A stretch of DNA of 64,000 bases, taken from assembly GCF_026914265.1 (NCBI RefSeq), contig NC_069125.1, forward strand, positions 74,711,546 to 74,775,545, written 5' to 3'. Position numbers and translations under genes: made by a program. Below the pieces are notes generated by a model. It did not search any database and was not told where the DNA came from. It worked only from the letters and a program-made list of their open reading frames with translations. The DNA comes from Mya arenaria (Eukaryota > Mollusca > Bivalvia > Myida > Myidae). Positions 49,001 through 61,000 of the stretch are shown one piece after another; position 1 is the stretch's first letter; each line of letters opens with the position of its first letter.

Positions 49001-52000
49001 AGACATGTAGACAACCATATATGAGGGTAGCCATGCAGACAACCATATATGAGGGCAGACATGTAGACAACCATATGTGAGGGCAGACATGTAGACAACC
49101 ATATATCAGGGCAGACATGTAGACAGCCATATATGAGGGCAGACATGTAGACAACCATATATGAGGGCAGACATGCAGACAACCATATATGAGGGCAGAC
49201 ATGTAGACAACCATATATGAGGGCCGACATGTAGACAGCCATATATGAGGGCAGACATATAGACGTCATATATGAGGGCAGACATGTAGACGTCATATAT
49301 GAGGGCAGACATGTAGACAACCATATATGAGGGCCGACATGTAGACAGCCATATATGAGGGCAGACATATAGACGTCATATATGAGGGCAGACATGTAGA
49401 CAGCCATATATGAGGGCAGACATGTAGACAGCCATATATGAGGGCAGACATGTAGACAGCCATATATGAGGGCAGACATGTAGATAATCATATATGAGGG
49501 CAGACATGTAGACAGCCATATATGAGGGCAGACATGTAGACAGCCATATATGAGGGCAGACATGTAGATAATCATATATGAGGGCAGACATGTAGACAGC
49601 CATATATGAGGGCAGACATGCAGACAACCATATATGAGGGCAGACATGTAGACAGCCATATATGAGGGCAGACATGTAGACAGCCATATATGAGGGCAGA
49701 CATGTAGACAACCATATATCAGGGCAGACATGTAGACAGCCATATATGAGGGCAGACATGTAGATAATCATATATGAGGGCAGACATGTAGACAGCCATA
49801 TATGAGGGCAGACATGTAGACAACCATATATGAGGGCAGACATGTAGACAGCCATATATGAGGGCAGACATGTAGACAACCATATATGAGGGAAAACATT
49901 TAGATAATCATATTAGAGGGCAGACATGCAGTCAACCATATATGACAATCTGTGAAATTGTTGGAATCAGGCCAGTGGTTTTTGTTAAAAAGATAATGTT
50001 TTTCCTTTTGGTTGCCATTGCAACCACAGTTCTACATGGAACCACTTTCGTTGAAGGAATCTGAAAAATGACCACCAAAGAAACATTACTGTAAAGTTTA
50101 GAGTGGTTTAAGAGGAGAAGATGTCTGAAGGAAAAAGTTGACTTCTGAAGAAAGACGGATGACTGACATATGACGACGGACAATCACCCTATCAAAACCA
50201 GCTCAAGCTAAAAATCCACAAATAACCTACCACCCACTGAATTAAAAACCTCAACAACTACCCAATGAATAAAGAAATCCATAAACTACCAACAGAATAA
50301 AAGTATCCACCAATCAGCCACTTATTGAAATAACTCTACAACTACCCATTGAATGAAATAATCCACCAACCACTCAATTAAACAAGAGCTTTCACAGTTA
50401 ATGATCAATGCCCCCGAAGTGCCATCCAGTTCAATGGTTTATACAATTACTCATATGCATACATTCAGGAATAGCGATCATAACTGAAAACAGGTGCCTT
50501 TTTTATTCCTCTGTGCATGAAAAAGTAACATCAAGGACACGACCATATATGAGGGCAGACATAGGACACCACCATCCATACTGTATATGCATATGCAGCA
50601 TTCAATAACGATAAAACTGTAAGTGTATACATGACCATTAAGGTAAAGAGGTGGGTCCTGCAAGCGACATTTCATCTTTATGTACTATGTAATTCTAAAA
50701 TCCCTCTCGGCATGACCAGAGAGACAAAATAGAGCACGGACAGGACTAACTCTTCAATTTGTGCATATATGCAGCATTCCATAATGATTTAACTCCAAGG
50801 GTGACCTTGAACTTTGACATAGGGTTGTGGGTCTCACACACGGGACGGCATCTTCATGAACAAAACACATGTGCCAATTTGTTTTAAAATCCCTCTGTGC
50901 ATGACAAAGTTACAGCCGGGACACCACCAACTATACTGTATATGCATATAAGCAGCATTCCTTAGTGATAAACATGTGACCTTGACCTTTATGGTAGGGA
51001 TGTGGATGTGAATGACAAAGTTACATCCCAGACATAACCAACATTACTCTATGTGCATACATGTATATTTGCATTATTCCATAAGGTTTATACTCCAAGT
51101 GTGACCTTGACCTTTGAGGTATGGATGTGGGTCTTGCACGGGACACGCTTGAATGAAATAATCTACCAACTAAATAGGAAAAAACACCAACTACCCATTA
51201 TGTGATCAGCCTACACAAACACCTTACCATGAGACACAAACATCACCTCCACCACACACAAAATAAAACTATAAATTCCACACCATATGTAAGAGCAGGA
51301 TCACCATCCTCCTCATCATCACTTTCCCAGCCATCATCAGCCAGGCGCCTGTCCACTTCATCCTCGTCCAGACACGAAACCTGCAGCAAACCATGATACA
51401 GAATTAAATAGGTAAATATGAGTTGTACCTTAATGTGTTACAAGGCTGTAAATAAATTGTGGTAGCCATACATGTAGGCATGTGTACCTTAAGGACTTCT
51501 GTCATCTCCAGCTCATCCAGGATCCCATCCACGCCCACAATGAAGCCCACATCCTCCCCATACAGGCTCTGAAAGCACATCAATACCATACTTTGACATA
51601 CAGAACACAATTATTTATACTGGTAAGAGATATTGAAACCCTTTAATTTCACTTTTCTGACATTTGGAACATACCTTGGACCCTTTGGTTCTATATAACT
51701 ACAAGAGGAAGTTTAATGCTATGGCTAAACTATAATCCTAATTTCATTTACGAGTAAGTCATGTTTTTTTACCAAAATGGTATATACATTACAAAGACAT
51801 TTTCCTGTTACCAGTAAACTGTGACAAGCAGCAGTATGGGAAACTTCATCATTAATACAAACACTTATCTGATATTCTTAAAGCCATTTGGAGTTTCCAT
51901 TGTACACAGGGAATTGGCTGAGGGCATTCTCAGACATAAGATAGACTCCAATGTTTGCCTACACTATGTAAAAGCTACTCAAATGTTTGCCTAAACTATG

Positions 52001-55000
52001 CAAGACCGACTCAAATGTGTGGCTACACTATATGAGATCACTTATCATTCTTGCCTTCACTATATAAGATCACTTATCATTCTTGCCTACACTAAGTTCA
52101 CTTATCATGCTTGTCCACACTATATAAGATCACTTATCATTCTTGCCTAACTATATAAGATCACTTATAATTCTTGCCTTCAATATATAAGATCACTTAT
52201 CATTCTTGCCTACACTATATAAGATCACTTTTCATGCTTGCCTTTTCTTTATAAGATCACTAATCATGATTGTCTACACTATATAAGATCACTTATCATT
52301 CTTGCCTACACTATATTAGATCACTAATCATTCTTGCCTACTCTGTATAAGATCACGTATTATTCTTGCCTACACTATTTGATATACCTTTTTTATGCTT
52401 CCCTTCACTTAATAAGATCACTTATCATGTTTGCCTACACTATATAATGCCACTTATCATTCTTGCCTTCACTATTTAAGATCACTTATCATGTTTGCCT
52501 ACACTATATAAGATCACCTATCATTCTTCTCTACACTATTTGATATACCTTTTTTATGCTTCCCTTCACTTTATAAGATCACTTATCATGTTTGCCTACA
52601 CCATATAATGCCACTAATCATTCTTGCCTACACTATTTCAGATCACTTATCATGTTTGCCTACACTATATAAGATCATTTATCATTCTTGCCTACACTAT
52701 ATTAGATCACTTATCATTCTTGCCTACACTATTTAAGATCACTTTTCATGTCTGCCTTCACTTTAAAAGATCACTTATCATTGTTGCCTACACTGTATAA
52801 GATCACTTATCATTCTTGCCTTCACTATATTAGATCACTTATCATTCTTGCCTACACTATATTCGATCACTTATCATTCTTGCCTACACTATTTAAATTC
52901 ACTTATCATGCTTGCCTTCACTTTATAGGAACACTTATCATTCTAACCTACACTGTATAAGATCACTTATCATGCTTGCCTACACTATTTAAGATCACTT
53001 TTTATGCTTCCCTTCACTGCATAAGATCACTTATCATGTTTGCCTACACTATATAATGCCACTTATCATTCTTGCCTACACTATTTAAGATCACTTATCA
53101 TGTTTGCCTACACTATATAAGATCACTTATCATATTTCATTACACTATATAAGATCACTTATCATGTTTGTCTACACTATATAAGATCTCTAATCATTCT
53201 TGCCTACACTATTTAAGATCCCTTATCATTCTTGCCTACTCTGTATAAGATCACTTATCATGCTTGCCTATACTATATTAGATCACTTATCATGCTTGCC
53301 TACACTATTTAAGATCATTTTTCATGCTTGCCTTCACTTTATAAGATCACTTTTCATTCTTGCCTTCAATATATAAGTTCACTCATCATGCTTGCCTAGA
53401 CAATATTAGATCACACATCATGCTTGCCTACACAGTGTGTGTATACCACGTGATAAATTACTTCATAAATGCTAGGTTGGAAGGCAACATTTTGCTTCGA
53501 ATGAAGTCTTAAAACAAAGATATTTTTTCTTTTTCTTCACCATTTCCAATTTCCATTGAAACAAAGGGCAGTCTGTGCTGCTTAAAGAGGCCCCCATTCA
53601 TCTTATTACACAATTTGATTAAGTGATTAGTTTCCTCAAACACTTTGACAAACCTCTTTACAAAATAATGTTTTGACGGTTCTCCATTAGGCGGAGGTTC
53701 TGCGAAAAGATTTGTCGAAGTTTTTAAGAAACTAAACTCTCGATCAAACCCTGGTAACAGACTGAAGGCGGGACTTGTAAGCATCATAGAGTGTGATATG
53801 TTTAATTCAAAATGGTAGAGAAATAGTAAAGTTATCTTTGTTTAAAGATAAAAAAAAAATCCCTTTCGGCCAAGCATTTATGATGCAATTTATCACATGG
53901 TATATACACACTATACATTGTGTATATTGCTCACCATGTTGGTCAAGAGCTGCCTCTTCTTCTTCAGGAGAGTCCCTGTGTTGACAGGAAGTGCTGTCAT
54001 TGCATCCAACATCGTGACCGACTGTATCTCAACCTGCCAAAGACAAACACATAAAACAAAATGAGACAAAAATTCTTCAAAATTTGTATATTTCTAGCAA
54101 AATAACACAATAATGACACAATGTCAGATCAGAATAAGAGTTAAATAAGTACATCAAAGCTCAACATGTAGCATTAGAATTGTTCAATACTCAATTTATA
54201 GTGAAACATTATGCAGGAGAAGGAAGTGAAACAAGAAAACAATAGTGCAAAGGGCCATAACTGAGTGAAATGTGAAATACTCCTCCCCCCTTGATGGTGC
54301 ACAAGGTCCCATGATTTTGTAACTAAGTCCATGGCCATTACTATGTCCCTATGTGTGAAATATAAAACAAGCACACCGTTCCAGAGTTCATCTAGGGAAA
54401 GTATTCAGATTAAGTTTTATGTAAAGTGGACCAAATGTGATGTCTCTAGTGTGTTTGAAAGAAATTTGACCTAGTGACCTAGTTTTTGATCGAATGTGAT
54501 CCACTTTCACAAGCAGTTGAAAAAAGATCAAGGGGAACATTCTGAACCAGTTTGAACATAATCTTACCAATCCGGTTCCAGACAAAAAAAAATCCAAGAA
54601 TTGTCCGAGTGACTTAATTTTTTGTTCACAGGTGACCTAGTTTGTCAAAAATTTCATTAAGGGAAATATTTCATTAAGTTTCATGAACATTGATCCAAAT
54701 ATTATGTCTCTAGTATGTTCCAAAGAGTTTTCCAGGATTTGGACCTCATGACCTAGTTTTTGACCCCATGTAATCCACTTTTACCAGCGGTCGAGATTTC
54801 ATCATCGGAAACATTTTGACCAAGTTTGAATAGTATCTGACCAATCCCTTCCAAGATATGGTAAAACGCGATGAAACCAGGTTTACAATGTTTAAATGAA
54901 GAGATTCAGCCTTCGTTGTGAGATTCAGTTTAAACTGTTTTTGTTTTTTTCAATAATAGTGACCTTGACCTTAGTAACAGTGACCTTGACCTAAGGGCCC

Positions 55001-58000
55001 CAAAACACAATATCATGAAAGGTCTCCATAAACTATTCCTTGATACCAAATTTGGTTGTGATATGTCTACCCTAACTAGTTATTCAGTACCGACCACTTT
55101 TCTATTTTAAATAACAGTGACCTTGACCTTGACCATAGGGCCCCCAAACATAATCCCATGAATGGTTTCCATAAACACTTCCTGTATTCCAAGTTTGGTA
55201 ACTACATGTATATGTCAAACATGTAATACCAAAGGTAATTTTGATCACTATGTTAAACCCTGGTTAAAATGTGTGAGGGATGGTTGGATGGACAGATAAA
55301 CAGACTGAATGATGGACAGACTGACAAAGGCTAAACAATATCCCCCTGAAACCTTCTTTTCTGAGGGGGATAACAAAACCATGTTGCACATCTACCAATG
55401 CTGACCAATATTTGTATGAAGTTTCATGAGTCTAGGTGTAATACTTGCTATATCTGCAACAAGATAATCTCATTTGATTTTAATGAGTCAAAGGGTCATA
55501 ACCAAATAATCTATTATAGAAAATCCAAGGTGCACTACAAGACATTTTTTTACTACGTCAAGGGCAATAACTATTCTTAGACAGAGTGACCCCAAACCCC
55601 AGCAGCCATTTGTATAAAACTTTTATTACGAGGGGTGAAAGCCGAAAGGTTCTATCTTCTTCTTTATTTAATGTAACTTAGAACTATTTAGTTCTCCACA
55701 AGTTATCCTTTCGGCTAGGTTGATTTGATTGGTTAATAGTAATTATTTGATAACTATTGAACATTCAATAAATATATTGGCTAACTTTGACCAGAATTTC
55801 TGTATTTAGTTTAATATAGTTTAACACTTGATGCACAAGGTAAGTGTATTGATTTTTGAAATGTTCAAGCGTATGTAGCCTTCACACATTTTGCATTCCT
55901 GAACAGCTTGGGCATATTCATCAACACTACTAGTAGTACAGTAAAGAACTACCATGCCCAAGTGGTTGTGTGGGTGGGGCTTGGGCATATTCATCAACAC
56001 TACTAGTTGTACAGTAAAGAACTATCGTGTCCCAGTGGTTGTGTGGGTGGGGCTTTGGCATATTCATCAAGACTAATAGAAGTACAGTAAAGAACTACCG
56101 TGTCCCAATGGTTGTGTGGGTGGGGCTGGGCAAAGCCGTACATGTGTAGCAGGTGCCAGTTGGCAAGCTCCCCGTACGTGTTGAACACCTCCTCATCCTG
56201 AAAAAAGTCACACAACATACATGTACAAACACTAAGTAAGGTAGGCACACACTGCCAACATGGCTCTTGTGAAACAACATGAACAATGCTGGTTGCACTT
56301 GCAAATTTCTTTTAATGTATTCTTGCATATAGCAAACCTAAAAACTCCAGATAAATATCTACATGTTCTGTAGTATAAAAAGTACCATCATTAACCTAAT
56401 GCATTGTAGCCTTTTTGCATCTGGAATTTAATTTGTCATCTCTGCACCAAAGTTGTGACCCATGTTATCAATATCATGTTTTTTCAACTTCATTCAACGT
56501 GTCAATCTGATTAAATTATACTTCAGCTCATTGGTTGGTAAAGTTTTAAATAGGGCAGTTGACAGACAGCGGAATAAGTAAAAAGTTAATATCCTAACAT
56601 GGTCACTAATACATGATATCAGTACAAGAAGTACACTTAAAGATCTGTTTTGTTTTGTTTTTCTTTTCTAAGCTCAAGTTTTTTTCAAAACATGAATTGC
56701 AAGCTCTTTCGTTCGGTCCTCAAATAATATTGTCTCAAAAATGAAACAAAATGTGCTGCTATGAATGTTCATAACAATGGTTACTGTTTGTCAGCCACCA
56801 GAAGAGTATCTCCTTCAGGTTATTACGACATTGACAATTAATCATCGTTTTTGGTCTATTGACTGACTATTCAACTGTATTCAAGTTTTCAATCAAAGAT
56901 GAACCTTAGTAACATGTATCCAATATATTAAAATCCTATGATTCTGAGGGGGTAGGGCACTTCCAGGTAACACCCTCCAACATCGAGCCACATACATACA
57001 TGAATCCAGACCTTGATTGACCTTATTGTACTTACAGTACTGTTAAGACCAAACTTGACAGTTAAGTGCATATCATGTTCACTATCAGTTCACTTCGTAG
57101 TGCACTTCGTAGTGCACTAGGGTAAGACAAGGGTAAGACAAGGGAAAGACTAAATGGAGACAAGGGGCTGACCAGATAAGGCTTCTTCAGTCTATAATAA
57201 ATGCTAACTTTACAGTGAAACTTAGAATGATGTGTTTAGTTTCAACAGATGTTTTAATGTAAACTATTTTATAGAATAATTATAATCAATTTTGACCTTT
57301 CATTTTAACAATATAGAATTACATGATTGATGTTGTTTTATAAAATAAAGTTAATTTGTCAAACATTTAGACATTTAAATGTTTTTGTTTTCTTTATAAA
57401 TATGCATTGCATTATTTTCATATTAATTGATAGCTTTAATTATATAACTTTGGTTCTAAATAAAAGGGTTTCATCTTCAAATACTTTTATGACATAACAT
57501 TCAAAGGAGTTCATGAGCCTTTCTTTAAAGTTTCACAAGGTGATAACTACACGTTGTTCGTTATTTGTAATAGTTAATTATCAAAGTTCACGCCTTATAT
57601 ATTGTTCCAAGCTCAAACTGTGAAATTCTTGTGCCATTGTTGATTCATTCAAAGGATATATTAACAAAGATTTTCTTCCAACTCTTCTGAAACTTTCAAT
57701 TTTATGTTTATTCTTGTTTAACAAATTTATGTGTTCGGATTTAAGGTGACAGCCTGACAGCAATCATCATCATCAAATAAGCACACCATTAAATATTATA
57801 GTATATTTTCTACATTGTACCCAGATTTATTAATTGCATTTCTAATTTGATACACATAATAGATAAACGTATATTTTAGGCATTTTGTATTATTGGTTAT
57901 GCTGCTCCATTATTTAATGAAATACTATCCATAGAAGGCTAATTTAAGCCTTCTTTAAGAGCCCCCCCCCCCATAGTACACTGTGTATTGATTTTTATCT

Positions 58001-61000
58001 TTATTGCCTCCTGCTATCTATCAAATGCTTTAGAATAAGAATATGAGTAGTATTTTTTATAATATCCCATTAAAATTATTTATATTTTACAACTTAAATG
58101 GAATAAAACCCTTTTTACTTTTTTGTTTATTATTTACTCCCAATCAGTCAAATTAATACATTTGCTATGCATATATGTTTATGCAAGAAGTGGTTGTGTA
58201 TTAATGAGCTAATGATATTTTCTACTCTAAATGTTGTCAACTCTAAATGGCCCCAAGCCAATAAACAAATACACAGGAAATTGGCCCCTGCAATGACACT
58301 AGTGCAATAAACAAGGGATACACAGCAGACAATTAATTAACATGACAACCATTCCTAAAACTAGGCCTTTGAAGGAAACTCAATATATTTTTTACGAATT
58401 TTGTTTTAGAGAAGAGATGCAAACAAATATGTTTTAATTAAAGATGGAAAATAGTTATTATATTTTGTGTTGCAACTGCATAATAAAATAAAAATACTAT
58501 TTCTTAAAGTGACACTTTTATTCAAAATCAATACATACACATGAATAACAAACATAAATTGTGACTGATAAACCATTAACTACCTACTAAATAAGGCATT
58601 AATGGAAAATATTAACTACTGATAATAAGATTGTAACCGTGAATTTAACAGCAGATGGCGCAAAAAATATTAAATGACTAGTGAATGCTAAAAGATTTAC
58701 TGTACACTACTGTAGTCTACAATAGTCTAATAAGGTAGAGATAGCGTGTTTTATGCTCATTTCTTTCAAATTTAATTCGGTACCCTTATAAGAACCATTG
58801 TTTTTGACATTTATTCATCCTTTTTGAAATATTAAAACAATATTATTAATTTTGGTAAATCTTATTCTGCATCTTAAATGACACTTTTCATCATTTGTGA
58901 ATCAAATTATTAAGAGTGGAGATATTTAATATTTACCATGCATATCATGTATTTTAACATCAAATAGCAAGTTTAATATGAAATAATATTCATTGTAATG
59001 CCTGGTTAATGGTTGAATGCATAGGATAATTTCATCTTTTGCCATTTTGAATGTTATCACAGCAGGGTTCCTGATACTTCCTGTGTATTGTTTATTGGCT
59101 CTGACCTATTGGGGCTTACACTGTTACAATGGGTAATCTCATTACAAAAGTATGAATAAGCATTTTATCATTTTGCTGATATTCAATTAATTTTAATGCC
59201 TGGTTAGTAGGCCATTTGGTAGGACAATTCCCTTTGTGCTATTTTTATAGAAAAAGATAAATAGATATATTCAGTATCAAATGCTAAAACTAGGCTTTAA
59301 AGATGTTTATTTATGGAAAGTTAATGAAATAAATCGTGAATATAGTTACGTTAAAAATTCTGAAAAATAGCTTGAGCTACTATTTTTAAATTATTCTAAT
59401 TAAGGCAAGATTTTTTTTCAACCGCATGCATTTTTTCTTTTGTTAAATCACATTTACTTTTTTATCATAAATGATACAATGATTTTGTATTTACAGTTTG
59501 AATATATAATAGTGCTGTTCACTTTTATACGTAGGATTTAGAATTGCCAAAAAAATCATAATTGTTTGGATGTTACAATAGTATCACAATTATATTTATA
59601 ACACTCTTATTTAAAATATTGGCTAAGAAATAATTTATTTAAGAAATGTTTTATTTTTATTTCATCTGCATTAGAATTAAAAATTGACAAATATGACCAG
59701 TAAATGACGGGTCCCCTTTTCTTTAGTTACTGGCCCGAAAAAATGATTTACATCATCAGGTGTGGGCTGAGTGTGTGCGTGTTATGGACAAAAACAATGT
59801 GTACTTGTGATGAGTTGTTGGGAAGAAATTTGACATTTCATCTGTTCTAGCTTACGTCTGTTAAGGGAGCAAAACAGTATTATGTGTTGTAAATATTATG
59901 ATAGAAATAGTGCTGTTAACTGTATATACAAAGCATTCAGAGTTAATATTTTGTTATCACTTAATGACTTAAATCAAATGTCTGAATTACAAAAAATTGT
60001 CATAATTGTTCAGATGTTACAATAGTGACACAAGTATATTATATAACACACCTGTTTCAAAATGATGACTTGCAATTTATCATTTAATGCAGTGTATACC
60101 CCAGTGTCTTTAGAGCTTTGATATTCATAATCTAATGTACAATATTTCATATTTACTACAAAATAATGGGAAATTGTCATATTCAAATGGCTTGTTAAAT
60201 TAGTTAAACCATAACCTCTTTTTTGACTCATGAGTATTGACAAATATTCTGTTTATAAAATGAACTTCAACTGTTTTTTTTCTCTTTTCTTATTTGGTAA
60301 CAATACCTTCTTAATATTGCATGTTGCCACCATCTTTAATGCATTTTTCTCAAACTTAAGGTGGGCATTGTTGTTAGCAACGTGGTTCAGAATGTCTGCA
60401 AGGGGAACCATCATGGGCATCGTCTTGGCGGACTCCTCGCCCTCCTCCAAGCCCAAGGGCTCTGTGAAACTGTAGGCCATCACAAATGCCACCATCCTCT
60501 TGTAGAACTCCAGGCTCTCACACTCTGGGCTGGTATTGTGTTATAACTCATGTACAGGCATTTATATAAACAGTTGAAAGCATGAAGGAGAACAATCGGA
60601 ATAATAGTTATTTATTTTTGTTCATTCTCCATTCTAGAATGTACATGTTTATACAGCAAATTGTATCACTTGATACTACAAAATGCATTGACATTTGCCT
60701 TAATAAGTTACACTGGGCATAACCGCTTCAATTTTACAGCACATTATATAAGTCACCATTTTGAATGATTAGCTAACCTGAACTTGTCCTTGTGCTTTCT
60801 AACGAAAGGTCTGACAACACTGTTGAACTCATCTTCCATGTTTGCCAGATCCCTTCTCACAGCCTCCGCCACCCCTGACCCCTGCAGAAGGTCAACACGC
60901 TCTGATCTACACATAGGGATAAAATGGCGTCATTGATCAGAATTCCAAATATAGAAATTATTATAAGTAAACTTTACAAAAAGAATGTCTCAAGTCATGA

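Noticed and set aside
46682-49879. Many minus-strand ORFs of 70-390 codons with MSALIYGCLHVCPHIW-type repeats
   Set aside because: Artefacts of the 28-bp satellite; the same peptide appears in shifting frames with no other domain.
43694-53432. CRISPR-like look of the arrays
   Set aside because: Units follow one another without unique spacers, and the window is an animal genome.
53509-53787. 92-codon minus-strand ORF in a SETD6 intron
   Set aside because: Lies inside the MITE 53434-53912; no recognised transposase or host domain.
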